From the NCBI RefSeq assembly GCF_000379025.1, contig NZ_KB900617.1:922820-986819 (forward strand): DNA of 64,000 nucleotides. Reading direction: 5' to 3'. The translations under genes and the position numbers were made by a program. Source of the stretch: Orenia marismortui DSM 5156 (GTDB lineage: Bacteria > Bacillota > Halanaerobiia > Halobacteroidales > Halobacteroidaceae). Positions 43,385 to 53,675 of this stretch are shown here, piece by piece; the stretch's first letter is position 1; each line of letters opens with the position of its first letter. The notes under the pieces were generated by a model that saw only the letters and a list, made by a program, of their open reading frames with translations, did no database searches and was not told where the DNA came from.

Positions 43385-45139
43385 TTATAATTTAATCTTA
43401 GCAAAATTAGCTTTATCAAATAATCCTTCTTTATCATAATAATCAAATAAAATATTAGTTAATTTCTTTTTATGGTCTTTATCCATATCTTTAATAACTT
43501 CTACAATATCATAAGCAAAGCCTTCTACTTGAACCTTTCTTTGAATTCTACGTGAACTATATTCACTTAAGTTGGGTAAATATTTTTTTATATTATTATC
43601 ATCATTGATAAAAGATTTGAATTTAGATTTATAATCCTCAATTTCATATTTGCTTAGAAACTTTGGCAAGTCTATCTTTCTTTTATTTAATAAGAAGTCA
43701 AATTTTAATATCTCTCCAAAAATATCCAAACTATCTTTACAATACTCACGATAGAATTCTTGTAGATATTTATATAGATTTTGAAACTTATGAGCATAAC
43801 GGTAATATCCTTTTTCTTCCCAAAAACTAGCTAAATCCTCATAAAAATCAAAAGGAGTATCATAAAAATTTGATATAACAAACTCTAAACTATTTTGAAA
43901 TTTATGTGAATTCCCATAGGTTTCCAGTACTTCTTCTATCATTTTTAATTTTAATATCTCTTTATAACTTAACTCTTTACTTGCTAAAACCTCATATGGT
44001 GGATTATCCATCCATACAAATTCATATTCTACAGCCTTATTTCTTAAGCCTGAACCCTTTAATAATTTTAAGAATCCTAATTGTAATCTGCCAGGATTCA
44101 AATTATAGACATCATTAAAAGATTGTTTAAAACTTTGATAGTCCTCTTTAGGTAAACCAGCAATCAGATCTAAATGTAAATGAATATTTTCTGGCTGGGA
44201 TAAGCTTTTAACCACCTTACTCAACCTTTTAAAGTTCACCCTACGATCAATTACTTCTAATGTATCTTTATTGGTCGATTGTACACCAATTTCAAATTGA
44301 AAATATCCTTTAGGTACATCAGCTAAAAATTCAATTACTTCATCAGTTAATAAATCGGCTGTGATCTCAAAATGAAAGTTCATTTCATGATCTTCTGCTT
44401 TATTCTCTAGTAAAAACTTAAAAATCTCCAAAGCTCGATTTTGATTACAATTAAAAGTTCTATCTACAAACTTTACTTGCCTTACCTTAGCTTTGATTAA
44501 CTTCAATAAATCTTCTTTTACTCTATCTAAAGAAAAATATCGTACTGATGAAAGAGTAGAAGATAAGCAATATTGACAATTGTAAGGGCATCCACGATTA
44601 GATTCAAAATAAATAATTTTATTATCTAAACCTTCCAAATCACTATAAGGTGAGGGAATTATATCTAAATCCTCAATAACTGCTCTAGATTTATTTTTTA
44701 TAATAGAGCCTTCTTTACGGTAAACTAATCCCTTTATCTCTTTAAACTCCTCTTTATTTTCCAATTGAACAAGTAATTCTTTAAAGGTAATCTCACCTTC
44801 ACCATATACAATATAATCTATCTCTGGGTTTTCTTTCATTACTTGCACTGGATCATAAGAGACCTCAGGCCCTCCTAAAATAACCTTTACTTCTGGTTGA
44901 ACTTTTTTTAGAAGTTTAATTACTTCTAAGGTCTTTTCTATATTCCATATATAACATGAAAAACCTATAATATCAGCCTGCTGTCGATAAATCTCTGCTA
45001 CAATATCATCACTATGCTGATTAATTGTATATTCAAGTAAATTTATGTTAAACTGATCTTTACAGTAACCTCTTATATACCTTAAAGCCAATGATGAATG
45101 AATATATTTTGAATTTAAAGTAGTTAATAATATATCCAT
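43385..45139 (-). CDS. B12-binding domain / radical SAM protein, DUF4080
   Basis: 584 residues: N-terminal cobalamin-binding Rossmann domain (about 1-130; VILGGPEVSYDP, YIVYGEGE), radical SAM domain with GCPYNCQYCLSS near 185, and a C-terminal DUF4080 region. The usual His of a base-off B12 site is not evident. Such proteins act as methyltransferases or related radical chemistry; substrate unknown. Single gene, not linked to a biosynthetic cluster here. Confidence 0.88.
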   Translation of the reverse strand: MDILLTTLNSKYIHSSLALRYIRGYCKDQFNINLLEYTINQHSDDIVAEIYRQQADIIGFSCYIWNIEKTLEVIKLLKKVQPEVKVILGGPEVSYDPVQVMKENPEIDYIVYGEGEITFKELLVQLENKEEFKEIKGLVYRKEGSIIKNKSRAVIEDLDIIPSPYSDLEGLDNKIIYFESNRGCPYNCQYCLSSTLSSVRYFSLDRVKEDLLKLIKAKVRQVKFVDRTFNCNQNRALEIFKFLLENKAEDHEMNFHFEITADLLTDEVIEFLADVPKGYFQFEIGVQSTNKDTLEVIDRRVNFKRLSKVVKSLSQPENIHLHLDLIAGLPKEDYQSFKQSFNDVYNLNPGRLQLGFLKLLKGSGLRNKAVEYEFVWMDNPPYEVLASKELSYKEILKLKMIEEVLETYGNSHKFQNSLEFVISNFYDTPFDFYEDLASFWEEKGYYRYAHKFQNLYKYLQEFYREYCKDSLDIFGEILKFDFLLNKRKIDLPKFLSKYEIEDYKSKFKSFINDDNNIKKYLPNLSEYSSRRIQRKVQVEGFAYDIVEVIKDMDKDHKKKLTNILFDYYDKEGLFDKANFAKIKL

Positions 45140-45302
45140 AACTTGCTCCTTTCTTTGTTATTTAGCTTATTTCTATATCTCATTAATAAAAACCTTCTTT
45201 ATTAGTAAAGTAATTAATTAATTTCCATTAAATTAATACTAACTTTATTTAAATTAATTTTTAAACTATAATTATTAATTTTTATATTTTATTAAGAATA
45301 AA

Positions 45303-45328
45303 AGTCCCTACTCTTATGAGCAGGGACT
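45303..45328 (-). terminator. Terminator of the CBS-domain gene
   Basis: Eleven-pair stem with one G-U (AGTCCCTGCTC with GAGTAGGGACT), then TTTTATTC on the minus strand. Confidence 0.88.
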
Positions 45329-45341
45329 AAAAGCAAATAAA

Positions 45342-45767
45342 TTATTTTTGAGGATTACTTGGAAGTGAAATAGTTGATAAAGCACTACCTGCTTCCATAT
45401 CACTCTTATTTTGCACTGCCAAATCTCCTAAAGCAACAATACCAACTAAATTCCCATTCTCAACTATTGGTAACCTTCTAATCTGATTCTCTGCCATTAA
45501 ATTGGCAGCTTCCTCAGCACTCATTTCTGGATTACCATAAACCAATCCACTAGACATGATTTGCTCTACTGGAGCATTAAAATCTCCACCTTCTGCTGCA
45601 TTACGAATAGCAATATCACGATCAGTAATAATACCTACAGGCTGAGTCCCATTTGTAATCGGAACAGCTCCTACATTTAAATCTTTCATGATTTTAGCAG
45701 CTTCATTCACACTAGAAGTGGGAGAAACTGTTGACACATTACTAGTCATAATGTCTCTAACATTCAT
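45342..45767 (-). CDS. CBS-domain protein (two CBS motifs)
   Basis: 141 residues, two CBS domains forming a Bateman module: VRDIMTSNVSTVSPTSSV with GIITDRDIAIR, then VEQIMSSGLVYGNPEMSAEE with GIVALGDLA. These bind adenosyl ligands. Start at 45767 (MNVRDIM) follows AAGGAGGAGG; a longer in-frame extension lacks a site. Stand-alone. Confidence 0.9.
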   Translation of the reverse strand: MNVRDIMTSNVSTVSPTSSVNEAAKIMKDLNVGAVPITNGTQPVGIITDRDIAIRNAAEGGDFNAPVEQIMSSGLVYGNPEMSAEEAANLMAENQIRRLPIVENGNLVGIVALGDLAVQNKSDMEAGSALSTISLPSNPQK

Positions 45768-45833
45768 ATTAATATCCTCCTCCTTTTCAAGATTAGGATA
45801 TGTAATTACAAAAATTTTAATCATAAACTTATT

Positions 45834-47024
45834 TTAATTAACTCTAGTAACTTTCTTATCAGTATGGACTGTTTTTAAATAAAATACTAATCCTGCTAAG
45901 AGAAGCAAGTAAAAGATCATGATAGAATAGCCTATTTTTACACCTAATAAATCATTAATAAATCCAATTAAAAGATTTGCTAAAAAGATATTTCCCAACT
46001 CTCCAGCTGCTAAAGTAAGACCGATAATTACAGAAATATTATCCTCAAAAGTTTCAAACATTGCTGCTTGAATTGTAGGGAAATTAGCTGCTGCAAAGAA
46101 ACCTGTTAATGATAGAAAGAATACAAAATAATTAGGACCAACTACTCCAAGAAAAATAGAAATGGCAGACCCTAAAACACAAATTAATACCATCTTTAGA
46201 TATCCAAGCTTTTCTACTATGAAACTAGCTAAAAACCTTCCTAAAGTAAATAATCCAAAATATAAAGAGATATAGAATCCAATTTCTACTTTACTTCTTT
46301 CCTGAACAGTATCTAAATAAACTCCCAACCAACTTACAGAACCAATCTCTACCCCAACATTTATCAAAAACATTAATACAAAGATAATTACCCGAGTATC
46401 CTTTAAAATATTCCAAACATTAACTTCTCTCTGCTTATCTTCTTGTTCTAATCCCCTTTCTTCTTTTGGAAATTTACAAAAAGTAGCAAATAAAATTATG
46501 TAAAAAATAAATATAATACTAAAAGAATAAGTAGCTTCCCATTCAAACCCCAGACTAAAAACCCGATTAGCATATAAAGGTGCTAAATAACCTCCTACAC
46601 CAAAAAATAAATGGAATAAATTCATCATTCTTCCCCTGTTCTTCACAAACACCCTAGAAGCTAACGAATTAGCTACTACATTAATAGCACTAATACCAAT
46701 CCCCATAAACCCCATTATGATCATTAATAAATAATAATTATTAATATAGCTAAGTGTAATTAAACTAATTATTGCAATCAATGCTCCACCTAAAAAGAAT
46801 TTTTTTAGGTTAAATTTCTTAATTAATTCTCCACTAAACAAACTTACCATAATCCCGCCTATAGAAAACAAGGTCAGAACAAGACCTAATTTTGTATTAT
46901 TAATCCCGTAATCTTCCTGTATCAAAGGATTTATTTGCCCTTTTAGATTAACAATAATTCCAAAAACCAACATTATACTGAAAGTTAATACAACTAAGAT
47001 CTTATGGTTTTTAATTTTCTTCAT
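45834..47024 (-). CDS. MFS transporter
   Basis: 396 residues with 12 hydrophobic helices; conserved loop LIKKFNLKKFFLGGAL between TM2 and TM3 and KNRGRMMNLFHLFFGVGGYLAP resembling the FucP/sugar-type MFS branch. Substrate cannot be told. Neighbour of two further permeases (EamA and AEC) on the same strand but with separate terminators. RBS AGGAGG. Confidence 0.85.
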   Translation of the reverse strand: MKKIKNHKILVVLTFSIMLVFGIIVNLKGQINPLIQEDYGINNTKLGLVLTLFSIGGIMVSLFSGELIKKFNLKKFFLGGALIAIISLITLSYINNYYLLMIIMGFMGIGISAINVVANSLASRVFVKNRGRMMNLFHLFFGVGGYLAPLYANRVFSLGFEWEATYSFSIIFIFYIILFATFCKFPKEERGLEQEDKQREVNVWNILKDTRVIIFVLMFLINVGVEIGSVSWLGVYLDTVQERSKVEIGFYISLYFGLFTLGRFLASFIVEKLGYLKMVLICVLGSAISIFLGVVGPNYFVFFLSLTGFFAAANFPTIQAAMFETFEDNISVIIGLTLAAGELGNIFLANLLIGFINDLLGVKIGYSIMIFYLLLLAGLVFYLKTVHTDKKVTRVN

Positions 47025-47101
47025 TTATATACCTCCTAAAATACAACTTCAATTATTATAGCATATCATAAAATATATCTTCTTAAAAGAAATTGACAAA
47101 G

Positions 47102-47131
47102 AATAACTTCAGTTCTAGAACTGAAGTTATT
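47102..47131 (-). terminator. Palindrome after the EamA gene
   Basis: Perfect 30-bp palindrome (AATAACTTCAGTTCT and complement); T-run after it is weak. Confidence 0.7.
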
Positions 47132-47148
47132 TAGATTAAAGATATTTA

Positions 47149-47997
47149 TTAGTTTTTGGAAATTACTAAGTAACTACTAAGTAGAATTAATATTCCTCCT
47201 ATAAAGGTTGACAAGCTAGGAATCTCACTTAAAAATAACATAGCAAATAAAATTGCACTTAGAGGATCTAAATAGCTTAATATACCTACATCTTGTACTT
47301 TGCTTAATCTTAAACCTTTAATATAAAGAACTAAAGCTAATGCTGTATGTAATACTCCCATAATAACTAATAAAACTATAGAATGAAGATCAGGTAATTC
47401 ATATCCTAAAACTATAGGAAATAGAATTATTGTAGCAATACCTGTTTGAATTAAGGTTAACTTTTGAGCAGATAGATCAGTTATCATCTTACTACTTAAA
47501 GTAAATAATGAATAACAGAAAGCAGCTAACAGTCCATAAACTATTCCAACTCTTCCATCTAAAAGTAGATTTTTAGGACTAAAAATCATAATACTAATAC
47601 CTAATATACCCAATAACAAAGAGATTATCTCTCTAACTCTCAATCTTTCTTTTAAAAACAATACCGAAAGCAAAACTACCATAACTGGTGAAGTATAATA
47701 ACTTAAGGTTGCATTAGCAATAGTGGTCTTCTTTACTGCTTGGAAGAAAAAGAGCCAATTTAATGATAATGTAACTCCAGATCCTAATAGTAATAACTTA
47801 TTATCAATCAATAAATTAAGCTTTAAATCTTTTTTTAATACTGATAAAAGTAATAAAAATAAAAAAGCAAATAAAACTCTATAAAAGACAATAAGTTCTG
47901 ATGAATAAGGAACCCAACGAACAAATACACCTATACTCCCCCAAATTAACATGGCAATAATAATAAATAGATAACCTATTTTATCTTTATCAAACAA
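47149..47997 (-). CDS. EamA (drug/metabolite) family transporter
   Basis: 282 residues, ten hydrophobic helices arranged as two EamA repeats (IGYLFIIIAMLIWGSIGVFVRW and RVGIVYGLLAAFCYSLFTLSSK). TTG start directly behind AGGAGGAATATAGA. Exporter of amino acids or metabolites in general; specific substrate unknown. Confidence 0.9.
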   Translation of the reverse strand: MFDKDKIGYLFIIIAMLIWGSIGVFVRWVPYSSELIVFYRVLFAFLFLLLLSVLKKDLKLNLLIDNKLLLLGSGVTLSLNWLFFFQAVKKTTIANATLSYYTSPVMVVLLSVLFLKERLRVREIISLLLGILGISIMIFSPKNLLLDGRVGIVYGLLAAFCYSLFTLSSKMITDLSAQKLTLIQTGIATIILFPIVLGYELPDLHSIVLLVIMGVLHTALALVLYIKGLRLSKVQDVGILSYLDPLSAILFAMLFLSEIPSLSTFIGGILILLSSYLVISKN

Positions 47998-48024
47998 TCT
48001 ATATTCCTCCTATACTTATTTCAC

Positions 48025-48960
48025 CTATATTAAATAAACAATTAGTGGAATTGTCAATATAGATATTAATGTAGTCAAAAATACACCCTCTGAAGCTAAG
48101 GCTGCATCTCCATTAAATTCTGAAGCAAAGATAGCTGTATTAGCAGCAGCAGGCATTGCAGTTAAGATAACTGATATTCCTAATACTAAGATATCAAAGT
48201 CCCATGGCAAAATCTTCAGCATAACTAAAACTATTACTGGCAAAATTACTAATCTAACTATTGTAATAATCCACAGTCTCCAGTTATAAAATATCTCAGT
48301 TAATTTAACTTGAGCCAAAATAGAACCTACTACTAGCATAGATAAAGGAGTAGTAGAATGTCCTAATATTTCTAAAGTATCGGAAATTGCTGTAGGTAAC
48401 TTAATAGAGAAAATAAATATGAACAAGCCAATAACAATAGATATAATTCCTGGATTAAGTAATTGACTAAAATTAATCCCTTCTTCTTTGGAATGGCTTC
48501 TACTCATAATCATAACCCCTAAAGTCCAAAGCATAATATTAAAGACTAAATTATAAATAGCTGCTAGAAATACCCCTTCAGAGCCATATATAACATTTAC
48601 TATAGGATAGCCCATAAAACCTGCATTAGAAAAGATTAAAATAAATTGATAGATATCCTTTTCTGATTGCTCTTTTGATAAAAATGGAACTAATAAATAG
48701 GATACTAATATCATTAATAAGTAAATACCTAAAGTAATTATAAATACATTAGCTAATTTACTTAATCGTTCAAAGCTAAAATTATAATTCATTGAATTAA
48801 TAATTAGAGCTGGTAATGTTAGGTATATAATAATATTAGTTAAGTTCTTATTAAGATGATCATCTACAATCTTCAATCTTTTAATAATAAAACCTGCTAA
48901 TAATAATAAAAATAATATCAAAGTCTGATTAAACACTGTCCAAAAATTAATCTTCATCAC
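48025..48960 (-). CDS. AEC (auxin efflux carrier) family transporter
   Basis: 311 residues with ten helices in two halves. The AEC marks are LTNIIIYLTLPALIIN early in the sequence and LTAMPAAANTAIFASEFNGD late, both with the broken-helix prolines. Members export or import organic acids; substrate unknown. The start is GTG or the adjacent ATG. Separated by 27 bases from the EamA gene, so the two could share a transcript. Confidence 0.9.
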   Translation of the reverse strand: MMKINFWTVFNQTLILFLLLLAGFIIKRLKIVDDHLNKNLTNIIIYLTLPALIINSMNYNFSFERLSKLANVFIITLGIYLLMILVSYLLVPFLSKEQSEKDIYQFILIFSNAGFMGYPIVNVIYGSEGVFLAAIYNLVFNIMLWTLGVMIMSRSHSKEEGINFSQLLNPGIISIVIGLFIFIFSIKLPTAISDTLEILGHSTTPLSMLVVGSILAQVKLTEIFYNWRLWIITIVRLVILPVIVLVMLKILPWDFDILVLGISVILTAMPAAANTAIFASEFNGDAALASEGVFLTTLISILTIPLIVYLI

Positions 48961-49225
48961 CCTTTTCTTATTTTAATTTAAATTATCAACTTCCTAATTT
49001 AACTTTGATTAAAATCTCTTTCTATACTAATCAAAAATAATCTTCAATAACCTAAAGCAATCAAGCTACTAACAAGCAAAAGTATCGCAGAATTTATATT
49101 AAATAATAAATATTTAGTTAATACCAAGAGAATATTATATTATATAACTTTATTAGAAACTTGTTCCCATAACTTAATTTTAGAACTAAGCCAATAGCAA
49201 CAGCTACATATCTCTAGAAGTATTA

Positions 49226-49921
49226 TCAATTTCTATCAATAACAATTTCAGATACATTCATATTCTTAGGTTTATCAAGTAATTCTAAAATAGCTTCTGC
49301 TACATTATCAGCTGACATAAATGCTGAAATATCATCTCTAACCCCTTCCCAAAATGGTGTTTCCATCCCACCTACATAAACTCCTGTAATTTTAATTTTA
49401 CTTTCTTTTAACTCTTGTTGTAAACTTTTAGTCAAACCACTTACCCCAAATTTACTAGCAGAATAAACACTCTCTTCTGCCTTTCCTCTTTTACCTGCTG
49501 TAGAGATAATATTTACTATTTGTCCTTGATCTTCTAACTTCATTAAAGATAATGCTTTTTGTGTACAGAATATAGTTCCTTTTAAATTTGTATCTACCAT
49601 CTTATCAATCTCCTCTAATGATAAGTCTTCCAATTTACCAAAACTTCCTACTCCAGCATTATTAATTAGAATATCAACCCTATAATATTCTGCTTTGACA
49701 AACTTAAATAATCTCTTTACCTCTTCATAAACTGTAATATCTGCTGTAAATATATCTGCATAACCTTCTATATCTCTAACCAGCTTAGCAGTCCTCTCTA
49801 GCTTATCTAAACCTCTCCCAACTAATATAAGCTTAGCTCCTTTTTGGGCAAATAATACTGACATTACTTTACCTAAACCACTTCCTGCACCAGTAATTAC
49901 TATAACTTTATCTTTTAGCAT
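49226..49921 (-). CDS. Short-chain dehydrogenase/reductase
   Basis: 231-residue SDR. Cofactor motif TGAGSGLG (residues 10-17), NNAG, and catalytic Ser/Tyr/Lys in IISTAGKRGKAEESVYSASKFG. Classical small SDR likely using NAD(P)H; substrate unknown. Confidence 0.92.
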   Translation of the reverse strand: MLKDKVIVITGAGSGLGKVMSVLFAQKGAKLILVGRGLDKLERTAKLVRDIEGYADIFTADITVYEEVKRLFKFVKAEYYRVDILINNAGVGSFGKLEDLSLEEIDKMVDTNLKGTIFCTQKALSLMKLEDQGQIVNIISTAGKRGKAEESVYSASKFGVSGLTKSLQQELKESKIKITGVYVGGMETPFWEGVRDDISAFMSADNVAEAILELLDKPKNMNVSEIVIDRN

Positions 49922-50053
49922 CTCTACAACTCCTTTTGTATTATTTTAAACTATGATTTAAAATATATCTATTAATCTTAGCTTTACCCTATAACTATAT
50001 TATTATAAAGTAGAGAGGGATAGTTAGATTTCGACTAATGATACTTAATAGAT

Positions 50054-50140
50054 ATAAAGCTCACACCTCACCCCTTAGTCCCCTCTCCTGTACGACGGGT
50101 TGATAAATCCAGAGGAGTTAGAGTGAGGTGTGAGGTTTTA
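50054..50140. repeat. Long imperfect hairpin repeat downstream of aconitase
   Basis: Arms CTCACACCTCAC (50060-50071) and GTGAGGTGTGAG (50123-50134) are perfect 12-mers; inner arms also pair (CCCCTCT with AGAGGAG). C-rich on one strand, unlike its surroundings. Confidence 0.7.
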
Positions 50141-50167
50141 AATTTTAAAACTGTCGTAATACCTATC

Positions 50168-50255
50168 TTTAGCCTCTAGCTATTATTATTATTTTTTTGA
50201 ATTTTTATAAGCTCTAAGCCAGCGCCTAGTAGCCAATAGCCAGCAGCTAAAAATA
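50168..50255. repeat. TAGC/GCCA-rich hairpin repeat, copy 4
   Basis: TTTAGCCTCTAGCTATTA on the left, AAGCCAGCGCCTAGTAGCC on the right; same family as the three copies between tRNA genes. Confidence 0.6.
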
Positions 50256-50302
50256 TCTTAATGTCTATCTTATCTAACACCTTGACTTTCAAATATATAT
50301 TT

Positions 50303-50334
50303 AAAGACCCTCCTGTTTAAACAAGAGGGTCTTT
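50303..50334 (-). terminator. Terminator of aconitase
   Basis: AAAGACCCTCCTGT stem with its complement and a 4-base loop, then TAAATATATATTTG on the minus strand. T-run is poor but the stem is strong. Confidence 0.8.
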
Positions 50335-50361
50335 CTATTATACTCAAATTAAATCTAAGTT

Positions 50362-52869
50362 TTATTTAAACATATCAAAATATTCTTCTACTGTTGGAAA
50401 CTTACCTAACACAGCTGCCATAGCTGCTACATGAGCACTACCTAAGTAGGTTTGAGAATCAGCAGGTCCAATTCTAGATTGGTAATTTCTAGTTGTAGTT
50501 GTTAATGCAGTTGACCCTGCTCCAATCCTACGCTTATTACCCATACATAATCCACAACCTGGCATAGTAATTGTAGCTCCTGCTGCTGTTAATTTAGCTA
50601 AACTTCCGTCTTTAGCTAACTCATTATAAATATCTCTAGAAGCAGGACATACCACAAAGTTAACCCCATGAGGTACCTTCTGACCTTCTATAATTCTAGC
50701 CGCAGCCCTAATACTCTCTAAATCTCCTCCAACACAGCTACCAATAAATACTTCATCTAACTTAGTTCCAGCTACTTCTGATAGTGGTGCTACATTATCA
50801 GGGTGATGTGGTTTAGCTACTAATGGTTCATCTACCTCATCTAAAGGAATCTCAATAGTAGCTGCATAGTCTGCATCTTCATCACCTTTTAATAATACTG
50901 GATCAGCTAAATAATCCTCTATAGCTTTGATTGTATCCTTTACAGATGGACAACTATCTGCATCAGGTCTAGATTTTAAATATTCTAGATTCTTCTCAAC
51001 CGCTGCAATAGTCACTTCATCGGCTGGAACTGTACCAGCAGAAGCACTTCTCTCAGCTACTGCATTTGTTAAAATATAGCGTTCATCGGCATCTAAGAAC
51101 TCTACACCTTCCATCTCAATAATTCTACCCGTATAAATATCTTTACCAACAGTCTTATCAGCATAAACTACTAAAGTAGAGACTAAATCTCTAGCTGTAA
51201 TACCTTCTTTAGGATTGCCTTTAAAGATAACTCTAACAGATTCATCCATAGTTAAGTCTTGTTTACCATACTTCATAGCACCAGCAATAATATCAGAAGC
51301 CGCTGGGAAGGAAACCCCTTGTGGAGTTCTAGTATGAGAATCTCCACCTACAATTACATCAGTAGGTAATACAAAACGGTTACCGATAGTATGGATAATT
51401 CCTTCTCCTGTCTCTAAGCATACTCCACCACGTTTAGTCACAAATTCATCAATAAACTTATGTCTATCTCTATCTTCACTAGATGGGCATTCTCCAGTAT
51501 GGCATAGGCTTTGAACTACAAATGATCCAAAATCTCCCCCAGCCATAGCTTGATACTCTTCTAAAGTCATTGGACCTGTAGTATCCTGAGAAAATGCACC
51601 TCTAATTTTAACCTCAGCCGTCTCTCCTGCTAAGATAGTATCCTTACCATCTAATCTATTCATTCCTACAATCTTTTGCGCTAGAGTCTGTGGTACTCTA
51701 TCTTCTGCTTGTTCAACTTTAGCAGGTATTTTAGTCTGATCAAAATCAATGTTATTATCTAAACAGTATTCAACTGCCCATTTCTGTAGCTCATTTCCTG
51801 CATCAAAGGTAGTCATTCCTCCAGCAGCTATCTTATCTAATTGGAATGGAATAGGAAGTTTTACCTCTATCACTTGCTCTCCATTAACTATTAATTTTCT
51901 ATTCTCTAAATCTAACTCTAAAGCATCTCCTTCTTTGATATTATCTGTATCACAAATAATAGGTAAAATACCAGATGCCACTAAAGAAACCTTAAATATA
52001 GGAGCCATACTTTTAGCAATAACTACTCCTCCAGCCTTCTTTTCTGGTTCTCCATCTACTGGCTTACCTAAGACTTGTAACATAGTATAAGTAGCTGACT
52101 TTCTAGAAGAACCTTCTCCTAATGCTGACCCTGCTACAAAAAAGATATCTTCATTTTTCTCTTTTAAATTCTGCAATCTATCTAAGAAATCTGCTTCATC
52201 TTCTCTACCATCCATAATAAATTGTGCATGTAAGGGATGGTCAGTTCTACTGTCAGCATTTTTAGATGGGCTTAAGTGCCCTGTAGTAATATTATCTCCA
52301 ACTTTAATAGATAATCCCTGATATTTATCTTTTAAGTTCCACTCTTGTGCAAATTCCCTTTCAGCCCAACTTTTAATTAAATCTACAACCGTATTATTCT
52401 CCTTAGCTAAATCAATTAATCTATCAAATTCAGATCGATTGACCAAGACTGTATCCTTTAATAATTTTAATATCTCTTCAAAATAATGATCTTCTTCTAA
52501 TAAATTAAGCAACTCAATAGTAGCTGCTCCACCTTGCATCTTATCTAACAATTTTAAGGCTTCATCTGAAGATAAATAATCACTTTTTAAATCTCCACTA
52601 ATGATTTTAGCTAGTCCTTGAGCCTTAGCATAAGAAGATGGGAAAGTCCCTCTTCTTACCTCTTGTGATAATAACCTTAACACTAACTTATCTAAGCTCT
52701 CTTCTTCAAAGATAGTAAATTTCTTTTCTGATAACCCATCTAAGGTTAAAGCATTAACTAGCTCTTTAACCTGATCCTCATTCAAAGGCCTTGGATCTAA
52801 ATTATAGTTCTTTCTTCTCTCTATTGCTTTCTGCTTATAATCTTTTAAAACCTTTAATAGCTTCTCCAT
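50362..52869 (-). CDS. acnB: Aconitate hydratase B
   Basis: [4Fe-4S] enzyme interconverting citrate and isocitrate (and acting on 2-methylcitrate in some species). 835 residues, AcnB-type order: N-terminal HEAT-like domain (to about 160), then the swivel domain (HPLHAQFIMDGREDEADFL), then the catalytic domains. Cluster cysteines in IGSCVGGDLESIR and PGCGLCMGN; SHTRTPQGVSFPAASD is the active-site loop. Alone, with its own terminator; no other citric-acid-cycle gene is in the window. Whether the cycle is complete cannot be judged here. Confidence 0.95.
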   Translation of the reverse strand: MEKLLKVLKDYKQKAIERRKNYNLDPRPLNEDQVKELVNALTLDGLSEKKFTIFEEESLDKLVLRLLSQEVRRGTFPSSYAKAQGLAKIISGDLKSDYLSSDEALKLLDKMQGGAATIELLNLLEEDHYFEEILKLLKDTVLVNRSEFDRLIDLAKENNTVVDLIKSWAEREFAQEWNLKDKYQGLSIKVGDNITTGHLSPSKNADSRTDHPLHAQFIMDGREDEADFLDRLQNLKEKNEDIFFVAGSALGEGSSRKSATYTMLQVLGKPVDGEPEKKAGGVVIAKSMAPIFKVSLVASGILPIICDTDNIKEGDALELDLENRKLIVNGEQVIEVKLPIPFQLDKIAAGGMTTFDAGNELQKWAVEYCLDNNIDFDQTKIPAKVEQAEDRVPQTLAQKIVGMNRLDGKDTILAGETAEVKIRGAFSQDTTGPMTLEEYQAMAGGDFGSFVVQSLCHTGECPSSEDRDRHKFIDEFVTKRGGVCLETGEGIIHTIGNRFVLPTDVIVGGDSHTRTPQGVSFPAASDIIAGAMKYGKQDLTMDESVRVIFKGNPKEGITARDLVSTLVVYADKTVGKDIYTGRIIEMEGVEFLDADERYILTNAVAERSASAGTVPADEVTIAAVEKNLEYLKSRPDADSCPSVKDTIKAIEDYLADPVLLKGDEDADYAATIEIPLDEVDEPLVAKPHHPDNVAPLSEVAGTKLDEVFIGSCVGGDLESIRAAARIIEGQKVPHGVNFVVCPASRDIYNELAKDGSLAKLTAAGATITMPGCGLCMGNKRRIGAGSTALTTTTRNYQSRIGPADSQTYLGSAHVAAMAAVLGKFPTVEEYFDMFK

Positions 52870-53056
52870 ACTCTCCTCCTATAAAATATTTTATTCTATT
52901 ATCACTTATCCAAAAGTAATTTGGAAATGATATAATTTAAATGACTAGTTTTATTTTATAATTATATAATAAAACTTATAAATTTACAAATACATGACAT
53001 TACTCCAAAGGAAACTTTAGCTAGATTAATTAAAATCATAAAACTATTTTCACATT

Positions 53057-53086
53057 AAAACTCCCTAAGTTAACTTAGGGAGTTTT
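53057..53086 (-). terminator. Terminator of cheW
   Basis: Perfect palindrome AAAACTCCCTAAGTT with complement, T4-5 on the minus side. Confidence 0.9.
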
Positions 53087-53115
53087 TGGTCAGTTATATT
53101 TAATTATATTAAGAC

Positions 53116-53583
53116 TTATTGATGACTTTCTGCTATTTCTTCTAAAGTAACCTTTTCTTCGGTAGATAATAACTTATCAAGATTTAATAATATAATTAAC
53201 CTGTCTTCTAATTTACCAATTCCATCAATGTATTCATTTTTGATTCCTGCTATACCTCCACTAGACTTACTTATCTTTTCACTATCAATTCTAATCACTT
53301 CAGATGCATCATCAACAATAAATCCAACATCTACACCATTAATCTTCACCACTAAAATCCTATCCTCTGAATCAGTATTAAGTTCAAAGTCTAGCCTCTT
53401 TCTTAAATCAATAATAGTAATTATATCTCCTCTTAAATTAATGATTCCTTCAATAAAATTAGCTGTCTGAGGTAACTTAGTAACAGCTTGCGGCTTAATG
53501 ATCTCTTGTACTTTAGTAATTTCAACCCCAAATTCTTCTGTAGCTAACTTAAAAATAATAAATTGGTTAATATCTGACATCAT
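53116..53583 (-). CDS. cheW: Chemotaxis coupling protein CheW
   Basis: SH3-like adapter that links chemoreceptors to CheA. 155 residues. Signature NLRGDIITIIDLRKRL and DRILVVKINGVDVGFIVDD. It stands alone with its own terminator, 10 kb from the chemoreceptor gene at 41466; other che genes are elsewhere. RBS AGGAGGAG. Confidence 0.95.
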   Translation of the reverse strand: MMSDINQFIIFKLATEEFGVEITKVQEIIKPQAVTKLPQTANFIEGIINLRGDIITIIDLRKRLDFELNTDSEDRILVVKINGVDVGFIVDDASEVIRIDSEKISKSSGGIAGIKNEYIDGIGKLEDRLIILLNLDKLLSTEEKVTLEEIAESHQ

Positions 53584-53675
53584 TAACTCCTCCTTTAGTT
53601 TGTTAGTTTATAGATAAATTAAATAATTAATTTATTTAATTATTAGAACCTTAATTAAAGAGAATCTAGCTTTAC

